NCBI RefSeq assembly: GCF_029871245.1
Contig: NZ_SSON01000081.1
Span: 17,273-81,272, forward strand
Length of the DNA: 64,000 bases
Source: Pseudomonas sp. BN102
GTDB taxonomy: Bacteria; Pseudomonadota; Gammaproteobacteria; Pseudomonadales; Pseudomonadaceae
Direction: 5' to 3'
Made by a program: the position numbers and the translations under genes. This document shows positions 8,911 to 17,474 of the stretch, piece by piece. Position 1 is the stretch's first letter. The number at the start of each line of letters is the position of its first letter. The notes below the pieces were generated by a model, which saw only the letters and a program-made list of their open reading frames with translations, did no database searches and was not told the DNA's origin.

Positions 8911-9870
8911 ATGCGCCACGATGCTTTCTGGCTCGACTCCAGCGATGCAGTGCCCCTGTACGTCAACCACTGGTCCGGCGATAGCCCGCCGCGCGCGGTG
9001 ATCATGCTGTCCCACGGCATGGCCGAGCACAGTGGCCGCTATGCCCGCCTGGGCGAGGCCCTGGTCGCTGCCGGATTCGAGCTTTACGCCCTTGATCAGC
9101 GCGGCCACGGGCGTAGCGCGGAGCACGGCACCCTCGGCCAGTACGCCGCCGAGGACGGCTGGAGCAAGGTGGTCGGCGACCTCGCCAGCCTCAACCACCA
9201 TATCCGCCAGCAGCATCCCCGCGCTCCGATCTTCCTCCTGGGCCACAGCATGGGCAGCTACATTGGCCAGGCCTACCTGATGCATCACAGTTGCAGCCTA
9301 CAAGGCGCCATCCTCTCCGGCTCCAACTATCAGCCGGTGGCGCTGTACCGGGTGGCCAGGCTGGTGGCCCGCTTCGAACGCTGGCGCCAGGGCAAGGAGG
9401 GCCGCAGCGCGCTGATCGAGTTCCTCTCCTTCGGCTCCTTCAACAAGGCCTTCAAGCCCAACCGAACGGCCTTCGACTGGCTGAGCCGCGACCCGCAGGA
9501 AGTGGACAAGTACGTGGGCGACCCGCTCTGCGGCTTCCGCTGCACCAACCAGTTGTGGCTCGACCTGCTCGGCGGGCTTCAGAACATCACCCCGCCGAAA
9601 CACCTGGCGCAGATCGACCCCGACCTGCCGCTGCTGGTAATCGGCGGCGAGCGCGACCCGGTCAGCGAAGGCCGGCGCTTGCAGCAACTGGCCGCGGCCC
9701 TGCGCCTGGCCGGCATCAGGGACGTGCAACTGAACCTCTACCCCGACGCCCGCCACGAGCTGCTCAATGAGAGCAACCGCGACGAGGTGACCCAAGACTT
9801 GATCGACTGGCTGGAGCAGGCCCTTGCCCGCAGTCGGCACCATCAACCGCAAGCCAAGGAGACCGCATGA
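8911..9870 (+). CDS. Alpha/beta hydrolase (monoacylglycerol lipase/lysophospholipase-like)
   Basis: A 319-residue serine hydrolase. The nucleophile elbow GHSMG is at residues 111-115 (Ser113), HG at 35-36 can form the oxyanion hole, and Asp (GERDP) and His (DARHELLNE) complete the triad near the C-terminus. It resembles the Hydrolase_4 family of monoglyceride lipases and lysophospholipases and has no signal peptide. The start is MRHDAFWLDS, preceded by an aagga ribosome-binding site; the earlier in-frame Met is unsupported. It overlaps phaJ by 4 bp. The context suggests release or channelling of fatty acids toward the FadD enzymes; the substrate is inferred. Confidence 0.88.
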   Translation: MRHDAFWLDSSDAVPLYVNHWSGDSPPRAVIMLSHGMAEHSGRYARLGEALVAAGFELYALDQRGHGRSAEHGTLGQYAAEDGWSKVVGDLASLNHHIRQQHPRAPIFLLGHSMGSYIGQAYLMHHSCSLQGAILSGSNYQPVALYRVARLVARFERWRQGKEGRSALIEFLSFGSFNKAFKPNRTAFDWLSRDPQEVDKYVGDPLCGFRCTNQLWLDLLGGLQNITPPKHLAQIDPDLPLLVIGGERDPVSEGRRLQQLAAALRLAGIRDVQLNLYPDARHELLNESNRDEVTQDLIDWLEQALARSRHHQPQAKETA

Positions 9871-10337
9871 GCCAGGTCACTAACTTCACCTACGACGCAC
9901 TCGAAGTCGGGCAGAAAGCCAGCTTCTCCACCACTGTCGAAGAGCGCCACATCCAGCTGTTCGCCGCCGTCTCCGGCGACCGCAACCCGGTGCACCTGGA
10001 CGCCGAGTACGCCGCCGGCACCATGTTCAAGGAGCGCATCGCCCACGGCATGTTCACCGGCGCCCTGATCAGCGCCGCCATCGCCTGCGAAATGCCCGGT
10101 CCGGGCAGCATCTACCTCGGCCAGCAGCTCAAGTTCACCCGTCCGGTAAAGCTCGGCGACAGCCTGACCGTAGAACTGGAGATCCTCGAGAAACTGCCGA
10201 AGAATCGCGTGCGCATCGCCACTCGCGTGTTCAACCAGAACACTGAACAAGTAGTGGATGGCGAAGCCGAAGTGCTGGCACCCAAGCAGCAGCTGTCGGT
10301 GGAACTGCCGGAGCTGCCGCCGATCACTATCGGCTGA
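9867..10337 (+). CDS. phaJ1: (R)-specific enoyl-CoA hydratase PhaJ (MaoC family)
   Basis: A 156-residue hot-dog-fold hydratase. The catalytic Asp/His motif SGDRNPVH (Asp38, His43) and the following RIAHGMF block are intact. The family converts trans-2-enoyl-CoA to (R)-3-hydroxyacyl-CoA, feeding polyhydroxyalkanoate synthesis from beta-oxidation. Length and position beside fadD2 and the hydrolase match P. aeruginosa PhaJ1. Translation is probably coupled to the hydrolase through a 4-bp overlap. A strong terminator follows 16 bp downstream, so the transcript is probably bicistronic. It has no link to the second MaoC protein at 33.6 kb. Confidence 0.9.
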   Translation: MSQVTNFTYDALEVGQKASFSTTVEERHIQLFAAVSGDRNPVHLDAEYAAGTMFKERIAHGMFTGALISAAIACEMPGPGSIYLGQQLKFTRPVKLGDSLTVELEILEKLPKNRVRIATRVFNQNTEQVVDGEAEVLAPKQQLSVELPELPPITIG

Positions 10338-10353
10338 GGCCCTGCTGGATACG

Positions 10354-10383
10354 AAAAAGCCCGGATCGGATCCGGGCTTTTTT
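10354..10383 (+). terminator. Rho-independent terminator after phaJ
   Basis: A near-perfect inverted repeat (aaaaagcccggatc / ggatccgggctttttt) ends in a run of six T, 16 bp after the phaJ stop codon. Confidence 0.92.
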
Positions 10384-10404
10384 GTGAGCGACGCTGCCGT
10401 TTTT

Positions 10405-10526
10405 CCTGTGGGGGCGAATTCATTCGCCAAGCAGGGCGAAGCCCTGCCGTAGGTTGGTGCCGAGCCTGCGAGGCCCAACATGCCGTGCGCGGATCGTTGG
10501 GCTTCGTTCCTCAGCGCCAACCTACG
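10405..10526. repeat. Two adjacent dispersed repeat elements
   Basis: Bases 10405-10429 are a copy of the gaattcattcgcc repeat. Bases 10448-10526 form an inverted-repeat hairpin with arms cgtaggttggtgccgag and its near reverse complement, related to the copy at 71-153. No coding potential is visible. Confidence 0.75.
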
Positions 10527-10541
10527 AAAAGCTCGTCCGCC

Positions 10542-11405
10542 CTACTCCTCCCCCACCGTCACACTGGCAGTCATGCCTGCACTCAACTGAACCTCCTCCG
10601 GCACCTTGTCCAACTTTATCCGCACCGGAATCCGCTGGGCCAGGCGCACCCAGTTGAAAGTGGGTTCGACATTGGCCAGCAACTGGGCATCCGGGCTGGC
10701 GTTGCGGTCGGTGATACCGCGGCTGATGCTTTCGACCTTGCCCGACAGCGGCTCGCCGGCGCTCATCAGCCAGACCCTCACCGGCGCGCCGACCTTGATG
10801 CGCGGCAGCTTGGTCTCCTCGAAATAGGCCTGGACGTAGAACGAACTGTCATCCACCAGCGCCATCACCGGCTGGCCCGTGCTCACATAGTTGCCCTGGG
10901 CCAGGCGCAGGTTGGTGACCTGGCCGTTGCGCGGCGCGCGCAGTTCACTGCGGGCCAGGTTCAGCTCGGCCACCTTGAGCTCCGCCTGGGCTTCGCGGAA
11001 CTCGGCGCGGGCAACCTCCGCGGTGATCAGGGCGTTCTCCCGCAGCTCCTCACTGATGGCCTGAGTCCCCAGGTGGGCACGGCGGGCGGCTTCGTGCTCA
11101 TGCAGGCGCAATTGATGCTGACGGGTATCGGCCACAGCGCGTGCCTTTTCCAGCGCCGCCTGGTAGCGCTCACGGTCGACGGACAGCAGCAGGTCGCCGG
11201 CCTTTACCTGCTGGTTGTCCTGGACCTTGAGGTCCATTACCCAGCCGGACACATCCGGCGAAATCACCACCACGTCGGCGCGCACCCGCGCGTCACGGGT
11301 CCAGGGTGAAAGCATGTAGTGCTGCCAGAGACCATAGCCGGCCACCAGGGCCACCGCGACCAGGGTGAGGGTTACCAGCACACGCAGGATGGAACGCATC
11401 GTCAT
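10542..11405 (-). CDS. HlyD/AaeA-type efflux periplasmic adaptor subunit
   Basis: A 287-residue membrane fusion protein with one N-terminal transmembrane anchor (about residues 7-26), a biotinyl-lipoyl half-motif, a coiled-coil hairpin (about 85-150) and a beta-barrel region. It resembles AaeA/EmrA-type adaptors that couple inner-membrane pumps to an outer-membrane channel. It is the last gene of a FUSC-DUF1656-HlyD operon, 9 bp after the DUF1656 gene. Two starts are possible (11405, or Met3 at 11399); the ggag ribosome-binding site is close to both. Aromatic acid efflux is inferred from the family. Confidence 0.88.
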   Translation of the reverse strand: MTMRSILRVLVTLTLVAVALVAGYGLWQHYMLSPWTRDARVRADVVVISPDVSGWVMDLKVQDNQQVKAGDLLLSVDRERYQAALEKARAVADTRQHQLRLHEHEAARRAHLGTQAISEELRENALITAEVARAEFREAQAELKVAELNLARSELRAPRNGQVTNLRLAQGNYVSTGQPVMALVDDSSFYVQAYFEETKLPRIKVGAPVRVWLMSAGEPLSGKVESISRGITDRNASPDAQLLANVEPTFNWVRLAQRIPVRIKLDKVPEEVQLSAGMTASVTVGEE

Positions 11406-11414
11406 CTATCTCCT

Positions 11415-11621
11415 TCACCAGTGCCCGGTCAGCGCCACCAGCGCTGCCAGCACACAGACGTACAGGGCACAATCGAACAGCGCTTCGTGCCAGATCCAGC
11501 GCGTCAGCCCGATACGGGCCAGGCCGAAGCGCAGCACGCCGGTCACCAGCAGCGCCAGCAGTGCATAGAGCAGAAAGGGGCTGAGCAGCACACCGCCCAG
11601 GGACCATTCACGCAAGCCCAT
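11415..11621 (-). CDS. DUF1656 small membrane protein (AaeX-like)
   Basis: A 68-residue protein with two predicted transmembrane helices, of the DUF1656/AaeX type that accompanies FUSC pumps and AaeA adaptors. It starts at MGLREWSLGG and overlaps the end of the FUSC gene by 14 bp, implying translational coupling. A much longer reading frame exists upstream, but it is the shadow of the FUSC gene. The role is unknown; conserved position suggests an accessory subunit of the pump. Confidence 0.85.
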   Translation of the reverse strand: MGLREWSLGGVLLSPFLLYALLALLVTGVLRFGLARIGLTRWIWHEALFDCALYVCVLAALVALTGHW

Positions 11622-13659
11622 GGCTCGCCTCCTGCTGTTCACACCATTGCCGCCAGCTCTGCTGCAACTGCAACAGGGCCGCCTGGGCCAGGCGGCGATC
11701 AATACTGCTGCCTGCGGCACGCAGGGCGGCCAGCAATTCCTCGGCCGGTTCGTCCAGGGCCTGGGCGCGGCCGGGCGCGGGGCCTTGCAGCAGGATGCGC
11801 TCAAGCTGCCGGAGGAAGCGCTGCTCCGAAGCCCCCAAAGGCTTGTCGGCAGCCGCCAGGCAGCGCCGCAGGTGCAACAGTTCGTCGCCCAGATCGAGGC
11901 TGGCGACGCCGTCGTCCCAGCGGCTGCGGCTCTGTTCCGGCAGCACCGGATAGAGCCGCGCCAGCTGCAGCAGGCGGTCGGCCATACGCCCGCCGAACCA
12001 GTTTTCCGCGCCCGCCAGGGCCACGCCGGTCAGGCGCGCCAGGTCGGCCAGGGTCGCCTTGAGCAAGCGACGACCATGCCAGACCGGGTTGCGCAGCTTG
12101 ATAAGACGGAAGGACAACACCGCGAAACCCACTCCCAGCAGCATGGAGATGGCCTCGTTGAAGAACAGGCCGACATCGAAGCGCATGATGTTCTGCGGCG
12201 CACAGAGCACGATGAAATGCAGGCAGAACGACGTGGCCGTGGCCCCCAGCGCTGGCTTGGCCATCCCCAGGGCGCCGAAGAACAGCGGCACGCCGAGGGC
12301 CAGGCAGAGCATGGCGAAGCCACTGAGCTGGGGCAGCAACACCTGGCCGACGAAGAAGGCCACCGGCAACGCATAGAGGATGCCGCGCAGGAAGAAGAAG
12401 CCGATCTGTTCGGCGTTCTCGCGGCTGGCGAACAGGCCGCAGATCACGCAGGTTAGGGTCAACGCGCCGACAGCAGAGGTCCAGCCGGTGGCCAGCCAGA
12501 AGGCCGACAGGCCGAGGAAGGCCAGGGCGCTGCGCAGGCCATAGATGGTCGCCGTCTGCAGGTCGCGGTGGGTGGATAGCGGCGGCGGCGCGTCCGGCGG
12601 CGCCTCGCCCCGCTCCACCGCGAGCATCGAGCCCACCGCCGATGCGGCCTGGCGCATCAGCACCGCCATGCGGCCCAGGCAGTACTGCTGGATGGTCGAG
12701 AGGTCCTCATCCTCGGAGGCGAGCAGCAAGCGGTCGCGCAGCTCGTCCAGGCGCGGCACATCGGGCTCGGCCAGGGCCTGCTCCACCTCCTCCAGACAGG
12801 GCCGCAGCCGTGCGGCCTCCGTTTCGCCCAGCTGGCGCCATTGCCGCGCCACACCGCGGGCCAGGCGCAGCAGGCTGAGCAGGTCGTGGCTGAGCACACG
12901 TAAGGCCATGGCACGCTGGCGCCCGCGGTTGCCCTCGAACCAGGCGTGCTCGCGCTGGGCGTCCACCGCCACGATGCGCCCCAGCACGCCGAGCAGGCCC
13001 TGGCGCTCCTGGCGTTCGCCCTTCAGCGCCGAGAGCGCCGCCTGAATGCCGCATTGCCAGGCGTCCCGCGCCTGGCGGGCTAGCTGGCGCTCCACCCGTT
13101 GCGGCCAGAACAGAGCGCTGGTCAGGGTGGCGCAGAGGATGCCGAGGCAGATTTCCGTACAGCGCGCCACGGCCTGGTCGAACACCGTCAGCGGATGAGC
13201 GATCGCCGGCAGGCCGATGATGGCCACGGTGTACCCGGCCAGCACGAAGGAATAGGACCAGGCGCTGCGCATCAGCGTCGAGGCGGCGGTGCAGATGCCC
13301 AGCCAGGTGGCCAGCGCCAACAGGAAGAGCCAGGGCGTCTGCGCGAAGAGTCCCATGATGGCCACCGACATCGCCGTCCCCGCCAGGGTGCCGAGCAACC
13401 GCGCCAATCCCTTCTGCACCACCATGCCTGATAGCGGCTGGGCGACGATGAAGGCGGTCATCAACGCCCATTGCGGCTGTTCCAGGCCGAAGCGGAAGGC
13501 GCACCAGAGCGCCAGGCCACCGCCCAGCAGTGTCTTGATGACGAATTGCAGCGCCGGAATATCGGGTGCCAGGAAGGCACGCAGGTTGTCGCGCACGGGC
13601 AAGGTCCAGAGATGATCCAGATTGAAGATAGCCCGCCGGAATCGGCGAGCTATACGCAA
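11608..13659 (-). CDS. FUSC-family inner-membrane efflux transporter (AaeB-like)
   Basis: A 683-residue protein with two clusters of hydrophobic helices (about residues 35-180 and 370-520), separated and followed by soluble helical regions, as in the FUSC/AaeB family. Together with the DUF1656 protein and the HlyD adaptor it forms an AaeXAB-like tripartite exporter, typically for aromatic carboxylic acids or related toxic compounds. It is the first gene of the three-gene minus-strand operon and is divergent from a TetR gene 124 bp away. No outer-membrane component is encoded nearby, so a shared TolC-type channel is inferred. Confidence 0.88.
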   Translation of the reverse strand: MRIARRFRRAIFNLDHLWTLPVRDNLRAFLAPDIPALQFVIKTLLGGGLALWCAFRFGLEQPQWALMTAFIVAQPLSGMVVQKGLARLLGTLAGTAMSVAIMGLFAQTPWLFLLALATWLGICTAASTLMRSAWSYSFVLAGYTVAIIGLPAIAHPLTVFDQAVARCTEICLGILCATLTSALFWPQRVERQLARQARDAWQCGIQAALSALKGERQERQGLLGVLGRIVAVDAQREHAWFEGNRGRQRAMALRVLSHDLLSLLRLARGVARQWRQLGETEAARLRPCLEEVEQALAEPDVPRLDELRDRLLLASEDEDLSTIQQYCLGRMAVLMRQAASAVGSMLAVERGEAPPDAPPPLSTHRDLQTATIYGLRSALAFLGLSAFWLATGWTSAVGALTLTCVICGLFASRENAEQIGFFFLRGILYALPVAFFVGQVLLPQLSGFAMLCLALGVPLFFGALGMAKPALGATATSFCLHFIVLCAPQNIMRFDVGLFFNEAISMLLGVGFAVLSFRLIKLRNPVWHGRRLLKATLADLARLTGVALAGAENWFGGRMADRLLQLARLYPVLPEQSRSRWDDGVASLDLGDELLHLRRCLAAADKPLGASEQRFLRQLERILLQGPAPGRAQALDEPAEELLAALRAAGSSIDRRLAQAALLQLQQSWRQWCEQQEASHGLA

Positions 13660-13783
13660 AGCTTATTATTAGCTGACTAACTATTTTCGTCCAGAGGGGA
13701 ATCTCACGTTCGTCGGTTGCTCGTTGCTAATTAATTAAATGAATATTTAAATAAAACCATCTTCACCGTCCGGAGACCTTCCC
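13660..13783. promoter_or_regulatory. Divergent promoter region between FUSC operon and TetR-ABC operon
   Basis: This 124-bp region is strikingly A/T-rich for this genome (13665-13690 and 13730-13760). It contains the imperfect palindrome ttagctgactaa (about 13670-13682) and the runs taattaatta and atttaaat. Both efflux operons start here in opposite directions, so a TetR operator in this gap could affect both. The exact -35/-10 boxes are not clear. Confidence 0.5.
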
Positions 13784-14422
13784 GTGACTCGCAGCCGCTC
13801 CCCCGGCCGACCCACAGGCGATTCCCAGGCTCAGCGCGAACGCCTGCTGGACGCCGCCACCGACGCCTTCGCCCACATCGGCATCCACGCCGCCAGCCTG
13901 CGCGGCATTGCCCAGCAGGCCGGGGTGACGCCAGCCCTGGTCAATTACTACTTCGGCAACAAGGAACGCCTGGTCGACGCCCTCGTGGAGGAGCGCCTGC
14001 TGCCGCTGTTCCAGGGCATGGCCGAGCGCCTGCAACAGGTGGGCGACGACCCGCTGGACCTGGTCCGCGCCTTCGTTCGCGGCATGAGCGCCAACCTCAG
14101 CCGCAATCCCTGGCTGCCGCCGCTCTGGGTGCGCGAAGTGCTCTGCGAAGGCGGCGCCCTGCGCGAGCTGCTGCCCACCCGCTTCGCCCCCATGGTGCCG
14201 GTCCTGATGGCCCAGCGCTTCGCCGCGGCCCAGGCCGGCGGCCGCATGAACCCCGACCTCGATCCGCGCCTGCTGGTGGTCTCCCTGGTCGGCATGGTGA
14301 TGCTGCCCTATGCCGCCGGCCCGCTCTGGCGCGGCATCTTCGCCAGCCCGGAAATCGGCGACGAAGCCATGGTCAAGCACATACTGGCCTTGCTGGAGCG
14401 CGGCCTGGAGGTGAAACCATGA
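13784..14422 (+). CDS. TetR-family transcriptional regulator of efflux operon
   Basis: A 212-residue regulator with a TetR N-terminal helix-turn-helix (about residues 17-65: the region ending ALVNYYFGNKERLVDAL) and an all-helical ligand-binding domain resembling the CecR/YbiH class. Translation starts at GTG (13784), preceded by cggaga. It overlaps the next gene by 4 bp and is the first gene of a four-gene operon with an HlyD-type lipoprotein and an ABC-2 exporter. This is the same layout as E. coli ybiH-ybhG-ybhF-ybhS. Autoregulation from the A/T-rich upstream region is inferred. Confidence 0.9.
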   Translation: MTRSRSPGRPTGDSQAQRERLLDAATDAFAHIGIHAASLRGIAQQAGVTPALVNYYFGNKERLVDALVEERLLPLFQGMAERLQQVGDDPLDLVRAFVRGMSANLSRNPWLPPLWVREVLCEGGALRELLPTRFAPMVPVLMAQRFAAAQAGGRMNPDLDPRLLVVSLVGMVMLPYAAGPLWRGIFASPEIGDEAMVKHILALLERGLEVKP

Positions 14423-15381
14423 ACAGGCTGCTGCCCTGCCTGCTGGCATTTACCCTGCTCGGCGGCTGCGAAGACCCGGCCCGTGAACCGCTGCTCGGCA
14501 CCCTGGAATGGGACCGCATCGGCCTGCCCGCCGAAGCCTCGGAAACCATCCTCGCCTGGCGCGTGGCCGAGGGCGACCAGGTTCAGGCCGGCCAACTCCT
14601 GCTGGAACTGGACCCCCGCCGCCTCGATGCCCGCCTCAAGGAAGCCCAGGGCGACGTCGGCCAGGCCCAGGCGCGGCTGGATGAACTGAGCAGCGGTGCA
14701 CGCAGCGAAACCGTGGACGCCGCCCGCGCCACCCTCAGCCGCAACCGCGCCGAACTCACCGATGCCGAGCGCACTTTCCAGCGCATCTCTGCGCTTTACC
14801 AGCGCCACCAAGTGGCCATCGCCGAGCTGGACCGCGCCCGCGCCGCCCGCGACCAGGCCCGCGCCGCCGTGAGCAATGCCGACGCCCAGCTGCGCGAACT
14901 CACCAACGGCACCCGCCCGGAACAGATCGAGCAGGCCACCGCCCTGCTCCAGGCCGCCCAGGGCCGGCTGGCGCAGCTGCAGGTCACCCGCGAGCACCTC
15001 AGTCTGCGTGCGCCTCGCGCAGGACGGGTCGACGCCTTGCCCTTCAAGCCCGGCGACCAGCCGCCGCTGAACGCCGAGCTGGTCAGTCTGCTGGTGGGCG
15101 AGGCGCCCTATGCGCGGGTCTATGTGCCGGCCTCGGTGCGCCCGCAGATCGCCATTGGCGACGCGCTGAAAGTGAAGGTGGAAGGCGTGCCCGAGCCCTT
15201 CGACGCGACGGTGCGCAGCATCGCCAGCGAGTCCAGCTTCACCCCCTACTTCGCCCTCACCGGCGAAGACGCCAGCCGCCTGGTCTACCGCGCCGAACTG
15301 GTGCTGCAGGGCGAGGCCGCGCGCCAGTTGCCCGCCGGCCTTCCGGTGCAGGCGGAGCGAGTGAGCCATGAACAGCAATGA
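14419..15381 (+). CDS. HlyD-family adaptor lipoprotein (YbhG-like)
   Basis: A 320-residue periplasmic adaptor with a lipoprotein signal peptide: the lipobox LGGC places the lipidated cysteine at residue 17. A biotinyl-lipoyl motif, a long coiled coil (about residues 70-190, rich in Ala/Arg/Gln) and a C-terminal barrel domain follow. It overlaps the TetR gene by 4 bp and the ATPase gene by 14 bp, so the operon is translationally coupled. It should connect the ABC-2 exporter to an outer-membrane channel. Lipid anchoring rather than a transmembrane anchor is a useful distinction from the other adaptor at 10.5 kb. Confidence 0.88.
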   Translation: MNRLLPCLLAFTLLGGCEDPAREPLLGTLEWDRIGLPAEASETILAWRVAEGDQVQAGQLLLELDPRRLDARLKEAQGDVGQAQARLDELSSGARSETVDAARATLSRNRAELTDAERTFQRISALYQRHQVAIAELDRARAARDQARAAVSNADAQLRELTNGTRPEQIEQATALLQAAQGRLAQLQVTREHLSLRAPRAGRVDALPFKPGDQPPLNAELVSLLVGEAPYARVYVPASVRPQIAIGDALKVKVEGVPEPFDATVRSIASESSFTPYFALTGEDASRLVYRAELVLQGEAARQLPAGLPVQAERVSHEQQ

Positions 15382-16315
15382 AGCGGTGATCCGCGCAAGC
15401 GGCCTGACCAAGCGTTTCGGCCAGCTCACTGCCGTTGACGGGCTGAATCTGCACGTCGACCGTGCCGAGGTGTTCGGCTTCCTCGGCCCCAACGGCTGCG
15501 GCAAATCCACCACCATCCGCATGCTCTGCGGCCTGCTGCTGCCCAGCGCCGGCGAGATCGAGGTGCTCGGCTGCCGCATCCCCCAGGACGCCGAAGTGCT
15601 GAAGCGGCGCATCGGCTACATGACCCAGAAGTTCTCCCTCTACGAAGACCTGACGGTGTACGAGAACCTGGAATTCCTTGCCACCGTCCAGGACCTGGAC
15701 CGCCGCGAGGCGCGCCAGCGCATCGAGGAGTTGCTGGAGCGGTACTGGCTGGCCGACCGCCGCAAGCAGCTGGCTGGAACCATGAGCGGCGGCCAGAAAC
15801 AGCGCCTGGCCCTGGCCGGCGCCGTGCTGCACAAGCCCGACCTGCTGCTGCTGGACGAACCCACCAGCGCCGTGGACCCGCAGTCGCGGCGGGAATTCTG
15901 GGACTCGCTGTTCGAGCTGGCCGAGGCCGGCACCACGCTGCTGGTCTCCAGCCACTACATGGACGAGGCCGAGCGCTGCACCCGGCTCGGCATCCTCGAC
16001 GCCGGCCGGCTGGTGGCCGACGGCAGCCCGGCCGACCTGATGGCCGCCCTGCCCGGCCGCCCGCTGCTGGTGGAATGCGCCCAGCCGCGCCAGGCCCAGC
16101 GCGCCCTGCAAGGCGCCGAGGAAGTCATCGCCATGGCCCAGATCGGCGCCTCGCTCCGGGTGCTCAGTGCCGTCGCCGACGCCCGAGAGCGCATTGCCCG
16201 GCGCCTGGCCGACCAAGGCATCGTCGCCTCGGTCAAGGACACCGACGCCAACCTCGAAGACGTCTTCGTCGCCGTCACCCACCGCCCGCTCGAGCGGGCT
16301 GGAGCGCCGTCATGA
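15368..16315 (+). CDS. ABC-2 type exporter ATP-binding protein
   Basis: A 315-residue ABC ATPase with Walker A GPNGCGKST (residues 40-48), signature MSGGQ (139-143) and Walker B LLLLDEP (159-165). The C-terminal extension after about residue 220 is typical of DrrA/YbhF-type export ATPases. E. coli YbhF has two fused ATPase domains; this protein has one, so the functional unit should be a homodimer. It overlaps its neighbours on both sides. Confidence 0.92.
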   Translation: MNSNEAVIRASGLTKRFGQLTAVDGLNLHVDRAEVFGFLGPNGCGKSTTIRMLCGLLLPSAGEIEVLGCRIPQDAEVLKRRIGYMTQKFSLYEDLTVYENLEFLATVQDLDRREARQRIEELLERYWLADRRKQLAGTMSGGQKQRLALAGAVLHKPDLLLLDEPTSAVDPQSRREFWDSLFELAEAGTTLLVSSHYMDEAERCTRLGILDAGRLVADGSPADLMAALPGRPLLVECAQPRQAQRALQGAEEVIAMAQIGASLRVLSAVADARERIARRLADQGIVASVKDTDANLEDVFVAVTHRPLERAGAPS

Positions 16316-17391
16316 ACCTGCGCCGCCTCGGGGCCATCGTCCTCAAGGAGCTGCGCCAGCTGCGCCGCGACCGCCTGACCTTCGCCATGATCGTCGGCAT
16401 CCCCATCATGCAGCTCATTCTCTTCGGCTATGCCATCAACATGGACGTGCGCGGCCTGCACGCCGCCGTGCTGGACCAGGCCGACACTGCCCGCTCCCGC
16501 GAAGTGGTGGCGGAACTGGGCGCCAGCCAGGTGCTGGACTTCCGCTACCGCCTGGCAACACCGCAGCAGCTCGACAAGCTGCTGCGCGAAGGCAGCATCA
16601 GCGCAGCTCTGGTGGTGCCGCCGGACTTCGAGGCGCGTCTGCAACGAAAGGACCGCCCGCCGCTGCAACTGGTGGTGGACGGCTCTGACCAGGTCGTGCA
16701 GGCCTCCGCCCGGCAGCTGGCGGCCTATCCCCTGCCCGGCTGGCCCAACCTGACCGGTGTGCAGGTGGTGAACTTCTACAACCCGGAACGCCTGGCGCCG
16801 CTGAACACGGTGCCGGGGCTGATCGGCGTGATCCTCACCATGACCATGGTGCTGTTCACCGCCATCGCCCTGGTACGCGAACGCGAGCGCGGCAACATGG
16901 AACTGCTGATCACCACGCCGCTGTCCCCCTGGGAACTGACGCTGGGCAAGGTGCTGCCCTTCGTCGGCATCGGCCTGGTGCAGGTAACGGTGATCCTGCT
17001 GGTAGGCCTCTGGCTGTTCGAGGTGCCGGTGCGCGGCTCGCTGCTGGAACTCTACGGCGCGTCCCTGGTGTTCATCTTCGCCAGCCTGACCCTGGGGGTG
17101 TTCATCTCCACCCTGGCGCGCAGCCAGTTCCAGGCGATGCAGATGGCCTTCTTCACCTTCCTGCCGCAGATCCTGCTGTCCGGTTTCATGTTCCCCTTCG
17201 CCGGCATGCCCAAGGCGGCCCAGTGGATCGCCGAGATACTGCCGCTCACCCACTTCCTGCGCCTGGCCCGCGGCATCATGCTGCGCGGCGCCGGGCTGGC
17301 CGACCTCTGGCTGGAGCTGGTGGTGCTGGTGGTGTTCACCCTGGTGATGCTGACCATCGCCGTGATGCGGGTGCACAAGCGGTTGGATTGA
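16312..17391 (+). CDS. ABC-2 type exporter permease
   Basis: A 359-residue membrane protein with an N-terminal helix (about residues 20-42), a periplasmic domain, then five hydrophobic helices in the C-terminal half, as in ABC2_membrane_3 permeases such as YbhS/YbhR. It starts at 16312, sharing ATGA with the ATPase stop. E. coli uses two permeases (YbhS and YbhR); only one is present here, so it probably homodimerises. It is the last gene of the operon. Export of antibiotics, cations or other toxic compounds is plausible but not shown by the sequence. Confidence 0.9.
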   Translation: MNLRRLGAIVLKELRQLRRDRLTFAMIVGIPIMQLILFGYAINMDVRGLHAAVLDQADTARSREVVAELGASQVLDFRYRLATPQQLDKLLREGSISAALVVPPDFEARLQRKDRPPLQLVVDGSDQVVQASARQLAAYPLPGWPNLTGVQVVNFYNPERLAPLNTVPGLIGVILTMTMVLFTAIALVRERERGNMELLITTPLSPWELTLGKVLPFVGIGLVQVTVILLVGLWLFEVPVRGSLLELYGASLVFIFASLTLGVFISTLARSQFQAMQMAFFTFLPQILLSGFMFPFAGMPKAAQWIAEILPLTHFLRLARGIMLRGAGLADLWLELVVLVVFTLVMLTIAVMRVHKRLD

Positions 17392-17420
17392 GAAGTGCCC
17401 AGCAGGGGCAATTGCTCTTC

Positions 17421-17448
17421 TGTAGGGGCGAATTCATTCGCCCCTACA
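17421..17448. repeat. 28-bp near-perfect palindrome, gaattcattcgcc family
   Basis: The sequence tgtaggggcgaat, two central bases and attcgcccctaca form a compact inverted repeat. It looks like the two arms of the longer elements at 4756-4853 and 59545-59645 joined without the internal spacer. It lies between convergent genes and could also terminate transcription. Confidence 0.75.
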
Positions 17449-17474
17449 GTCAGTCCAATCCCCGCAGCACCAAC

